Of a stretch of DNA of 64,000 bases, positions 52,601-62,904 are shown in pieces. Each line of letters starts with the position of its first letter. Positions within the stretch are counted from its first letter, which is position 1. Both the position numbers and the translations under genes were made by a program. Source of the DNA: Budorcas taxicolor. Taxonomy: Eukaryota; Chordata; Mammalia; Artiodactyla; Bovidae. The notes below the pieces were generated by a model. The model made no database searches, was not told the DNA's origin, and saw nothing but the letters and a program-made list of their open reading frames with translations. The stretch lies in the NCBI RefSeq assembly GCF_023091745.1, contig NC_068910.1:1338272-1402271 (forward strand), in the 5' to 3' direction.

Positions 52601-53663
52601 CCCCCTCCCGGCGGCCCCTGCTGCCGACGCCCCCCGCCAGAGGACCCGCGCCCCGCGGCAGGCTGCTGCGCCCCTGTCTCCGGGCCCGCGTGGTCCCCCT
52701 ACCCTCCGGGCCCTGCTCCCACTAACTAACCTCCAACCGGGCCCCCTCCCCAGGAGCCTGGGCCGCGCACCCTCTGGGCGTTCGGTGTCCTCTCCAGGGG
52801 ACCCCAGTCCGTCCACTCTCTCGGACCCCGCTCCTTTACCACTGAGCGTGGCCACGGTGGTCCAGCTACCTCCCCAGGCCGTTCCGGCCCCCAATCGGGG
52901 GCTCTGGCCAGACCGGGGCCAGGGAGTCGGACAGCTGCGGGTCAGGAGCAGCGAGGGGCAGCAACTCCAGGGCCCCCGTGGGCACCTGGGCCTCGGGCGC
53001 TTAGGACCGCTGGACCCGGTGGAGGTGGCCTGGCTGGGGCTCCGGGGAGGGGGAGGAGGCGCCCCCTTCCCGGGCGTGGCCTTCGCAGACCGAAGGGCCG
53101 AACTGCCTGGGGCGAGGCCGTGCAGACCCGGACTGGCGCCGGCGCCGGCTCGAAGGAGACGCCTCGGGGCGGGAGGAGGCATTTTCTTCCTGGGGGGTGG
53201 GGTGGGGGGTCCCTAAGGCGGCCCCTGGGTAGGAGGAGACGGTGGTCTGAGAACTAACCTCAGACACCTGGAACTGCTCTCCACAAACGTCGTCCGGGGA
53301 TGCAGCCGCGGGTGAACCCGGCCCCGCGCGCCGCTGTCTTTGCTCGCTCCCATTGTACAGACAGGAGACCGAGGCGCCCAGGGGGCGGGTCGGGAAAAGG
53401 AAATTGGGGAGGGGGCCTGGAACAGGTGCGGGGGTAACGGGGAGTCACCGACGTCCTCCAGCCCCTCTCCCCTCGCTGGGCCCACGGCCCTCGGGGGTAG
53501 AAGCCCAGAGGGATGCTAGGTGGGCCCGCGGCAGGAGGGAGGGCCGGGGTCCCGGCCACCCCCGGGGGGCGGGGGGAGGGGCGGCGGGATTGACAGTCGG
53601 TAATTGGGTAACTGGAGGCGGCTTCTCCGGCCGGGCAGCCCCGCCACCGCGACGCCGGGGCCC

Positions 53664-53671
53664 TGACGTCA
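53664..53671. promoter_or_regulatory. Full palindromic CRE, TGACGTCA
   Basis: An exact TGACGTCA in CpG-dense DNA, next to CCCGATTCGCC and an AT-rich ACTTTTTAATAATC. Full CREs are binding sites for CREB/ATF. Methylation of the central CpG would block binding. Confidence 0.55.
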
Positions 53672-55335
53672 CCCGATTCGCCAGGAAATGAACTTTTTAA
53701 TAATCTGAGGAGGGAGGAAAGCCCTCGGTCCCCTCGGCTCGGGGGGCACCAGGCCAGGCCGGGCTCCGCCGGCATGCCCCCGTCACCCCCTCCAAGGCCA
53801 GCTCTGGCAGCGCCAGGGGCCCTCCCCCTGCCTCGGCGTCCCGCCGGCCCTTTCTGCCCGAGGCCCTGGCGCAGGTAAAGGAGCAGCGGGGACAGGGGTG
53901 CAGAGGCCTGGGCCGAGGGAACCCGAGCGTCTCTGGCCCTTGGGGACCCGTCTGCCCTGGCCGCCGCCGCGCCTCCCGCTCCGGGGCGCGCGGGGCCCTG
54001 GCTTCTCGGAACTCCGCTCCGCGGGAGAGGAGGCCGGCGCTCGCCGGGTAAGGCGTACCGGGGCCGGGAGCGAGAGCTCGAGGCCCTGAGCGCCGAGCCT
54101 CGGCTGCCGGCCCGGGCAGGTGAGTGGCCTCGGCGCCTCCCGGCTCGCGCGCCCGAAACGCGCGCGGCCTGGCCCGGACCTGGTCTCTCCGTACGTCTGT
54201 CTCTCCTCCCTGCCTGTAGCGTACGACTCATCAACGCGTAAAACGCGATCGCAGCGAAGCCTCCAGCCTGTCTTGCCGCCTCAGAGCCCAGCCTGGGCTT
54301 CTCAAAGACAACGCGGCACCGGGGACAATCCCCGGTGTCCGGAAGGCCGCCCCATGGAGTTCAAACTCGGGGACCGAGCGCGGGAGGCCCCGGACTCGCA
54401 GGCCGGCCGCGAGGCGGTGAACGCCGGAGCCGAGCGGAAGCTTACCGCCGGCCGCGATCCCAGCGTCGGCTCGCGGGGAGACGGTCGTTCCGAGCCTTCA
54501 GGAGAGCAGGTAATCGCCTTTCTCCCCCCAAAGCGCGGTTCAAATGATCGCCGGGGCTGGGTGGGTCCGCAGTTTCATAACCGCGAGCTCGGCTGCAAGC
54601 TCCTCCGGGGCAGCCTGAAGCCCCTCCGGGGCAGCGTCCGGCCGCCGCAGGGATGCAGTGACCTGCCCGGTGGGTCGCTGCTCGAGCCGCAGACCCGCGC
54701 TGCCCGCCGGCCCGGCGCAGCTCGAAGCCCGAACGGGGGGATTTAATTACGCCGCTCGGCGGCTCAGAAAATCGCCGCGAAGAGGAGCTTAGCAGCGCAG
54801 TTAAGCAATGCTCGAGCGGGGGGCCTCTGGAGAGCCGCACCAGCCCCCCTTCCCGCAATCCCGGCCTAAAGGACAAAAGGGAAAGAGGGACCCTGCCCGG
54901 TCTCCCGGGAACATGGGGTCGCCTTCCCAGAGAAGGCGGGCAGGCGGCCTGCTCGGCGGCGGCCTCCACGGTGAGTGAGCCCCTGCGTTGGACCCGGGAC
55001 TGCCGCCTTCTCCCGCAGGAACCAACCCGCGGGGAGAGGGAGGCAGGCACCAGGCATCTCGGCCCCCGGCCGGCCAGTAGTGGGGGTCTCCCGTGAGTGT
55101 GTCCGCTGGACAGACCAATGGGTGCTAACCGGGAGCCTCCCCCACCGAGCAGTGAGACCACGGGATCCCTGCTGAGGGAACTAACCTCCAGGGAGGCTGA
55201 GGGCCGCTCCCAGCTCCGAGGATGGGCTGGGCTGGGCTGGGGATCTGGGGTTGTAGAGAGCAGATTTATGTCAACCTTTATGTAGGGCCTTGGACTTTGG
55301 GGGTCTCCAGACACCCACTTTGGAGGCACGTGTTC

Positions 55336-55371
55336 CTTTTTTTTTCTTTCTTTTTTTTTTTTTTTTTTTTG
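55336..55371. repeat. T-rich tract
   Basis: About 34 bases of T broken by two C positions (TTTTTTTTTCTTTCTTTTTT...). It could be the complement of a retroposon A-tail, but no SINE or LINE body is recognisable to its right. Confidence 0.85.
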
Positions 55372-55729
55372 GTTCACTTGCAAGGATTGTTGTGAATGCG
55401 GGTCGCTGCCCTTTGGTCTCACTGAAGCTGTCCCTCTCCTTACATGGGAACAAGATTTTACAAAGGACTGGGGAAGGGCAGCCACGAAAACAGTTTTCTA
55501 ACGACCTTTTCCAAATGACTGGAGACTCTCCGGTGGAGCGTGGCTCGGAGGTGCCTGGGTGATTTCACAGGGAGCTGGGAGTGCAGACATCCGGAGCCTC
55601 AGCCCCGCGCCCAGCTGCCCAGGGCTCCCTCACCCCGGGCAAGCCTCCTCCACGCCCTTTGTTTCGACTTCGCTCCCCTCTGGGACTGTAAGTTTGCCCT
55701 CTCTTTGTAACCGAATTCTTCTCACCTTT

Positions 55730-55835
55730 TCCTGTGGGCACTAATTGGCCAGCAGTGCAGGGCGTTTAAAGAAATCCATTTGCTCAGCAGCTGCCTTCCA
55801 TAGGGATATTTAATTTGCCACCCAGCAGCCCCCCA
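55730..55835. promoter_or_regulatory. AT-richer candidate element
   Basis: GGGCACTAATTGGCC, GGGCGTTTAAAGAAATCC, CTCAGCAGCTGCC (E-box) and GGGATATTTAATTTGCC within 100 bp in a GC-rich context. No repeat signature. Confidence 0.35.
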
Positions 55836-57299
55836 ACTCCACTCTGGCAGTGTGACTTGAGGGGTCCTGAGGAGGAGTAGGGGACTGCTCTGGCCAGAGG
55901 GGTTCAGAAGTCTCTAAGGCAAGACCTGAGATCGGGCCTCAGCCATCCTCCAGAGGGGCACCCCCGTGCGGGGACCAGGAACCCCCGCTCTTTCAGGTTC
56001 ACTCCCAGCCCCCTAAACTCCGACTCTCTCTCTCCGCCCGCCTGCCTGCTGATTCTCCCACTCCCTGTATGTCCTGGGCCTTTCTGAATCATAAAGACCA
56101 GGGCCCAACGTCCTTCGTGTGTCTGCACCCTGGGCCCAGGCTCCTGGGAGATCTTGGGAGGTTCTACCCGCCATCTCCAAGCCCAACTGCGCGGGGCCCT
56201 GCTGAGACCTGCGGACATTCGAGCGCGGTTCCCCCTCCGCGAGCGGCCGCGGTTTGCTCGGAGGCCTGGCAGCCCTGCAGCCCGGCAGTAGGACAGCGGG
56301 TAAATCCGTTTCGTTAGATGCAATTTGTCTGCAATTTGTCAACCCGGCTGGGAAACGCGCCCCAGACGCCCGGGCCGCCGCTGGCCCTTCCTGCTTCTCG
56401 GATCCTGCCTACTCATGAACGAATCCCAGCGCGAAGAGCCTGCGTAGACCAGAGCTCACAGCCAGATGTCCCCGACCCCTGGAGACCTGGCTTTTTCCAA
56501 AACAACGAATTTCCTTCCGTGTTTTCCGGGAAAGGAGCGGCCGCAGCATCCGGGGGCCCTGAATGCCAGACCTTTCCCCTCGCGGTTGGGGCAACCTGGA
56601 GTTCAAGCCTGACCTCTGCGGAACGATTCTAAATGCCCTGGGTGTAGAGAAACCCAGACCCCCGCCGTCTACGCCTCCCGCCTCCCCGGAGGCAGATCCC
56701 TGAGCCGGCGGCGGCCCCATTCTTATTGAAATTCCACTAAAAGGATTCCGACTCCGGCGTGGGGCAAGGGGGGAGACTTCCAGACCCCAGGTTCTCCCCA
56801 CCCGCACCCCAGCCACACAAGATAAAGGACCGCGGGGCGCGGCGCGCGGGGGCGCACGCAAGAGCGCGCCGGGTTAAGCCGCGCAAAGCCGGCGCACGGG
56901 GCCAGCCGGCAGGTGCAGCCCGCGATCGGCTGCCCGGCTCGGGCGCATCGCCGCCGCGGCCTGGAGGTGGGGGGCGGCCAACACAAAGGGCCCGGCCCCG
57001 GGGCTGGGGCGGGAGGGTGCGCTCTGCGTCTCCCGGAGCAACCGGGAACCCGGGGCCTACGGCTCCGTCAGAGAAATGGGAAGGCTCCTGCCCGAGTCGG
57101 CCCTGCTGGCCACAACCCCCCAGACGCGCTCTCCGGTTTTGGCCCCTGTGACCTGGGGTTCCAGGCGCTCGGGTTCTTACTGCGAGCCCCGAAGGCCACA
57201 TGTTGGGGGCACCAGGCCAGGCGGACTGCTCGACTAGGATGCCAGGTGGGCCGAGCCTGGGGGCTGGCAGGGCCCTGGCCGGGCGAAGGGTCGACTTAC

Positions 57300-57520
57300 C
57301 AAGCGAGATGCGGTGGGCGGCGCCCCCGGGCGGCCGGGTCCGGGGCGGAGCGGGGCGCCCAGGGAGCCGCGCGGGCAGGCCGCGTCACCAGCGGGGCCCG
57401 AGCGGCGCGGAGAGCGGCCTCATGGTGTGCGGCGGGCGGCTTTTGTTTGCGGGGTGGATGACGGGGGCGACGGCTGCCAGGAGGAGACGTGAGCGGTGAG
57501 CCCGCGCGGCGCTGGCCCTC
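57300..57520 (-). other. GATA2: Candidate GATA2 distal untranslated first exon (1S type)
   Basis: A strong donor, CGCTTG|GTAAGT (intron start at 57299), lies about 5.7 kb upstream of the ATG. That is close to the distance of the distal, haematopoietic and neural first exon in human as I recall it. The 5' limit is set about 30 bp from a TATA-like box. Confidence 0.55.
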
Positions 57521-57544
57521 CCTGCCCCCCGCCGCGGCGGGCTG

Positions 57545-57553
57545 CTTTTATTT
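57545..57553 (-). promoter_or_regulatory. GATA2: TATA-like box upstream of the distal first exon
   Basis: AAATAAAAG on - in GTCGAAATAAAAGCAGCC. It is the only AT-rich word in this CpG-dense stretch and is correctly placed for a start near 57515-57522. Confidence 0.45.
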
Positions 57554-59094
57554 CGACATCACCTTGGTTGAGGGGGGAGAGGCGGGTGCGCTGCGGGGTG
57601 GGGGGGCAGGAGGGCGCCGGGGCTCGCGCCCAGCCTCCTTGGTCCAGCCACTGGCGGCTGGTGGGCGGTGGGCACTCAGGGCGCCTCTCCCTACTTGCCG
57701 GCACTCCAGCCCACTCCCGCCCTGGCAGGGGCGCACACGGTGGGATGCGCTCAGAAAGGCCAGCGGTCTGTCTTCCAAGACTCTCCCCCGGGACCTCCAG
57801 AGATGTGGGCACACGCGCTCAACACATGCACGCACACAGATGCCTGCTCGTCCTCATCCAATCCGCCTCCAGTCACACGGCCACATGTACATCCGTGCAC
57901 ACGCATTAGCACACTTGGCGTGGATGGACATCCTCAGGCAGGAGGTCTGGGTCACACCTCGGTCACACCTACGTGCACACACGCAAATGTAGCTTGACGC
58001 CCATCTAACATTCACACGACTGCCTCACTCCCAGGTTGATCAGGCTGGGTGTAACAAAGCCCTTGCCCTGGCCCACCTACAGCCCACCCCACCTCCAGAG
58101 CAGCCAGGGGATTTCAGAAGTGGAGTTTGAGGCACCGCCTGGCCCTTCCCAGGAGAGACCTGGAGTGAGAGGGTAGTGGGGGCAGAAAGCTGTTCTTGGA
58201 AGGCTGGGTGGAGGAGCAGGGAGTCTTCACCCCAAGAAGCTCCTGAGGTTGGGCGCTAGGAAGGCCAGTTCTTGAATTTCCAAAGTTCCTACCAGGAGAT
58301 TCAGCACGGTGGCTGGAGTCCCATCCCAGCTGCCCAGGGAGAGTGAAAGTGCCCTTGGGGACCTTTGGCCCAAAGACAAAGTACTTTGCCTCCAAAAGAC
58401 TGGGAAGTGCTTGCCCAGGTGCGTCCCAGCTGCCAGGCCAGCGGTGTCCGCTGCGTGGGGGGCTTTCTTGGAAGCTGGGGGTGATGGTACTGCCTGTGCG
58501 AGCCCTCTGGGCTGAGAGCCCGCGTGTGTCTGTGGCCATTTGTGAGCACACTGGGAGGGAAGTCTGCAAAGCTGAGGCTGCTGGTCTGTCTGCTTCCTCT
58601 TGAGGCCCCGGATACTCTGTGTGCTGTCCTGTGGGTCCCTGCGAGCTCGCGTATTGTGTGTGGCTGCTACAGAGTGCGACCCGCGAGTGCTCTCGGGAGG
58701 GAGTAGCTCTGGACTCAGACGTGTGCCCCTGTGTGTGAGACCGGGGTGACCGTGGACCTTGCGGTAGGAAGTGGGCATTTCCAGGTGCCTGGCTACACGT
58801 TGCTGCCTGTCCCTGAGGACACACGCAGGAGCGGGGCGGCAGCAGCGGCGTCTCGGGCCCCCTGTGTCTGTGAGCTGGGCTGCGGGCCTCCGTGCGCACG
58901 GGTCTGTCTGCGAGCTGCGTGCGACTCTTCCCAGGGAGACTGTCTGCGGGCTGCAGAGGAGTGTGTCCCTGGCTGACACTATGTGCGTCTCTTCCCAGAC
59001 TGCCTGCCTGTGCACTTCCCTGACCAGCAGGGCAGGCCGCCAGCGGAACCAGGGTGCCATTTGCGAGGGCACTTGCTGTCTGTCTGTGGGAGGG

Positions 59095-59128
59095 GGAGAT
59101 GAGCTGATAAGGCTTATCTGCCAAAGCC
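59095..59128. promoter_or_regulatory. GATA2: Inverted GATA palindrome about 1.6 kb upstream of distal GATA2 start
   Basis: GATAAG (59106-59111), one base, CTTATC (59113-59118), in GAGCTGATAAGGCTTATCTG. Both halves are WGATAR sites. The distance fits the -1.8 kb GATA switch site described in mouse Gata2, bound by GATA2 in progenitors and by GATA1 on erythroid maturation. The assignment by distance and motif is inferred. Confidence 0.6.
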
Positions 59129-59319
59129 AGCGCCATGCTGAATAACTGCTCTAATGAGGTGGCCTCCTTGGGGGAGGACGGGGGGCACAGGAGCGCACCC
59201 CACAAACCCAGCAGGCGCTGTGTCTACAGGGCCTTTCCTAGTCTGCCCTGCTCCCTGGGAGGGGGATTCCCTGTCTCCCCCCCAGTTACCATCTCCTTTC
59301 CCGGAGGGGCTGGAGCCTC

Positions 59320-59605
59320 CCTGGGGTGGATGGAGAGACAAGGAGAGTCTGTGCTAGAAAGGTCCAGAGAGACAGGAAAAGGGGACAGGCAGGGAGACCC
59401 CAGGAAAGACTGTAAAAAGCAACAGCGATAATGGTGGAGGGCTGGGGGAGCCTCAGGGATAGAACCAAAAAGTAGCAGAAAGAAAAGAAAAAAAAAGTGG
59501 CAGAAAGGGTTGGAGAGATGGGAAGGAAAGCAGTGAAAGTGTTAACCAGAGAAAGAGACACGGTCAGAGAGACGAGAGAGATACGGAGAGAAGGGCACCC
59601 CAGGG
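59320..59605. repeat. Purine-rich tract
   Basis: About 280 bp of GA-rich + strand, including AGAAAGAAAAGAAAAAAAAAG and GAGAGACGAGAGAGATACGG. Mixed simple repeat with the potential to form unusual DNA structure. Confidence 0.7.
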
Positions 59606-59879
59606 GCTCCTAGACCTCGGCGGGGAGGGCGAGCGGAGAAAGGGCCCCTCGGGGAAGGAGGCGAGAGAGCAGACGTGAAAGATAGACTAGGCGGGGTGGC
59701 AGACGCGGACGGACCGCCAGCCGCCCCCTCCCCCCGCCGCCCCCCGCACGTCCGAGCATCCTCGAGAGCCCAGGCCCGCCGCCGGGAGGGCGTGAGCGTG
59801 GAGCCCGCGGGCGGGCGGGCGGGGCCCCAAGGCGCGGGCAGGGGGGTCCGCGCGGGGCTGCGCCGCTGTCCGGGGGTAA

Positions 59880-60120
59880 TTTTTCATCTCGGCCGGCTAA
59901 TCTTTGTTCCCGGCGAAGATAATGAATAGCCAATCGTTATCTGCCCGGCTCCCGGAGGCTGCCCGAGAATGGGGCTGTACAGGGTTAGGGAATTGTCTCC
60001 AAAGTGCCGCGGAATAAATGGTGCTCCTTATCTCTGCCTTCCAGATTATCGGAGCCCTTTCAGAGCGCGCACAACAAATGCGCCCGCCATCGAATGCATC
60101 ATTTACCACCGCAGGTCCGT
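59880..60120. promoter_or_regulatory. GATA2: GATA-motif cluster, candidate -2.8 kb GATA switch element
   Basis: In 240 bp: GAAGATAATGAATAGCC, CCAATCGTTATCTGCCC, TCCTTATCTCTGCC, CAGATTATCGGAGCC, and then the AT-richer AATGCATCATTTACC. Three full WGATAR sites and one partial site lie about 2.4-2.6 kb upstream of the distal start. Base composition dips within a CpG-rich zone and there is no repeat. This resembles the multi-GATA -2.8 kb element of mouse Gata2; inference from position and motifs only. Confidence 0.55.
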
Positions 60121-60975
60121 GCGTTGATGGGCAGGCAGATAGCCGTCTGCGGGGGGCATTCGGGCGCCCGGTGCGCGGGCCGCCGGCCGGCCTGCCTGCC
60201 GAAGGCACCCAAGTGTGTGTCCCCGGGTGTGTCCGGCGTGTGTAAATGAGCAGGGCGGTGTGCCAGTGGGTGGGCACCGAACGAGCAGGGTTGTTGGCGT
60301 ACCTGGGGCACGTCGAACAAGTGTGAGATGAGGAAGCTCGGGGGTGTGTGCTCAGGCCGAGTGTGGGCGTGGTCCAGGTGAGGCTGCCTGAGGAAGGGGT
60401 GCTTCGTGAGCGTGCGGGCATGCGTGTCCCCCAGCGTGAGCAGACACGTGCGAGAAGGAGCGGTGGTGCCAGCCTGCGGGTGAAGGCGTGGCTGCGGGGG
60501 GGGTGTTCCACGTGTCTGCCCTCCTCAAGGCCGCCTAGGAGTGCACACGGGAGGAGGTGTCGCCTGACACCAGGCCAGGCTGTGGGTCCTCGGGTCCGCA
60601 TGCTCCTAGGCGCGTGCCTCCACGCGTGACTCTCTGCACAGGTCTGCACGAGGGTGGGTGCGGCCTCATGTATCTTCTGTGTGTCCTGGGGAGGGGGCAG
60701 GGGCCTGGCCCTGGGCCTGCCGGTGGTGGGCCCCCCACCCCCAACCCCGCACACACCAGCCGGCCCCACTCCAGCCAGAGGGGGTGTGTGCCAGGTACCA
60801 AACGAGGAGTTCAGCAACACCCAGGGGTCCCCGCCCGCCTCGGGGCTCGCCTGCCCGGGGCCCCAGAGCCCCCTCGCTCAGGACCTGCAGCGAGAGAGAC
60901 CGGAGGCCCGCCGCCAGGGGTCCCCGCGCCGCCCACAAAGGCCGTGCTTTCCAGGCGTGCGCGCGCACCGACATG

Positions 60976-61030
60976 GACACACACACGCACACACACACAC
61001 ACACACACACACGCACGCACGCACACGCGA
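60976..61030. repeat. (CA)n microsatellite
   Basis: ACACACACGC then about 13 uninterrupted CA units and CACGCACGCACGCACACG. Likely polymorphic. Confidence 0.95.
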
Positions 61031-61115
61031 TGGTCCCCATGGCGACGCAGATAGCGCTGCAGCCATTTTCCCTGTCTCCCAGGAGCCTATTATACGCCGG
61101 GATTAGCTCGTCGCC
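61030..61115. promoter_or_regulatory. Candidate element with RFX-like and GATA-like motifs
   Basis: GTCCCCATGGCGACGCAGAT resembles an imperfect RFX X-box (GTNRCCATGGCGAC). It is followed by CGCAGATAGCGC (a GATA core) and GGGATTAGCTCG (a homeodomain-type core). Unique sequence. Confidence 0.35.
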
Positions 61116-61211
61116 AGGCAGGTCAAACCCAAAGTCACCCCACCTGCGGCGCCGCCCCGCCCCCGCCCCGCCCCCCGGCCGGGCCCGCGACCCCCGGCGC
61201 GCGGCCGCAGC

Positions 61212-61226
61212 GCGCCCCCTGGCGGC
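61212..61226 (-). promoter_or_regulatory. Strong CTCF-like motif
   Basis: GCGCCCCCTGGCGGC on +, that is GCCGCCAGGGGGCGC on -, matches the CTCF core consensus at essentially all informative positions. It lies about 3.7 kb upstream of the distal GATA2 start, so it could mark a loop anchor separating the GATA2 promoter from farther DNA. Confidence 0.55.
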
Positions 61227-61924
61227 CCCGCGCGGGAGCGGCGGGCCGGGGTCTCCGTCCGCCGCCAACGCGTCCGCAGGCCCGCCGGGCCTCGGGACAC
61301 ACCCCCCAAGTGTCTGTCGGAAGGACGGATGCATCGGCAGGAAATTACAGACGGGGCCGCCTGTCAACGCCACCCAGCCTAGCTGGCAGCAAGATCACCT
61401 CTCAGAAGGACCCTCGAGAACCTACCTAACAGGCCTCACTGACCCTCAGACCCGGTGTCCCCGCCTCCTGCCACGGCCACAGGGGCCGTCTCCCCGCGCT
61501 CTGGGGCCGGAGCATCCCTGTCCTGGGCTCTCTGCCTGCTGTCGCCCTGCCTGGCCCTCTGTTCTGTCTACTGAGTGTTTCTCTTGCAGTGCGGACTGGG
61601 CGCAGCGCGAACTTGCCGGGTCTGTGACTCTGCTGGCCCCTGGGGGGGGGAGCGGGGGGGGCCTGGCTTGTTCCCCGCAGGCCCTCAGCCCTGGAATCCT
61701 TGGGGGTCCAGGGAATGCGGGCAGGTGGGCCGGGCCCGGCATCTCCGCTCCACTGTTACAGCCTGCCCACCACCCAGGGTGCGTGGTGCATCCTGGTCCC
61801 CGGGGTGCTCGGCTCCACTGACCTGCTGTGGCCTCCAAGTCTGGTGGTGGGGGTTGAGGACCCCTGCCGTGTGTTTTCGAGGGCAGGGACAGGAGCCTGG
61901 TCTCTCCCCCAGCCTGGGCCCCAG

Positions 61925-61990
61925 GAGACTTCACTCATAATACAAGATAATTGCCCCACCTTGTCAGCAGACCAAGATGATGAATTGCTG
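61925..61990. promoter_or_regulatory. Candidate GATA-containing element about 4.4 kb upstream
   Basis: CATAATACAAGATAATTGCC holds AGATAA in an AT-rich dip, followed by CAAGATGATGAATTGC. It could correspond to the -3.9 kb GATA site of mouse Gata2, but this is weakly supported. Confidence 0.3.
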
Positions 61991-62904
61991 TGAGCGGGCC
62001 GACAGGAGGCCACGGCCCCAGTAGGCTTCCAGGTGGAGCTCGGCCTGCCCATCTCCCTCGACAGGGGCTGCTCAGCAGTGCCCGTTCCTCCCGGAGCACC
62101 TCAGGCTCGGGCCGGACCCCCCAGCACGCACAGCCCCTCCCGGTTGGGTGGCCTTTGGCAAGCTCCTTTGCCACTCTGAGCCTCGGGTCAGGCCCTGGCA
62201 TTGTTACGAGAATTCCTCCCGAGCGTGTATTTAAACAGCAAGTCACGTGCAACAACCCACTACTACCGATACTTGGAAGCGGAAGAGTTCGCGTGAAGAG
62301 ACTCATTTCCAGGTTCGCTTGCAAACCTGGCTGTCCCAGGCCCACGTTCGGCGTGGCGGCGGTGGTCTCACCAGCCCCGGGCCCCCCTGCAGGCCCCTGG
62401 GTCGGGGATGTGTCCTCCGTAGGAATAAGGGCGGCTGTAGCCGCGCTGCTCCTGCGCTCCTTCTACGCACGCGTTGCTGCTCTTTCCAGTGTCTTTCCGC
62501 CTCGGTTCTGTAAAGTCCTTAGGCGCTTGTCAGCTAATAGGTTCAGTGGGCGCTTTCCAGTGCCTGGCAGCAGCATCTGCACCCTGGGTGCACAGTGCCG
62601 AACAGAGTGTGCTGGTGCCTGTCTAGGCGTCGCCTCTGCGAGCGAGCAGGCTCACACCCGTGAACACACTGTCGCAATTGTGAGAGGAGCCGTGAGGGGG
62701 AGAGACCACACGTTTAGAAATACCGAACCGAGGCTTCTTGGCAGAGATACTCTGGGCCAGGTCCTGTGCTGAGAGATTGGGGGGTGGGGAGTAAGATCAG
62801 GTGTGGCCGCTCCGTGGTGGAGATACAGGCACATCAAGAGATCCCACTCGTCCCCGTCTAGGGGAATTGGAATCCCCAGTGCTTGCGTGAGGAAAGGCAC
62901 GTGC

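Larger units (their letters stand above)
52601..57299 (-). other. GATA2: GATA2 region between the two alternative first exons
   Basis: About 4.7 kb of mainly CpG-rich, repeat-poor DNA, as is usual for developmental regulators. Distinct items: a palindromic CRE (53664-53671), an AT-rich stretch at 53690-53710 (ACTTTTTAATAATCTGAGG), a T/C tract at 55336-55370 and an AT-richer block at 55735-55830. The absence of interspersed repeats suggests constraint. Confidence 0.7.
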
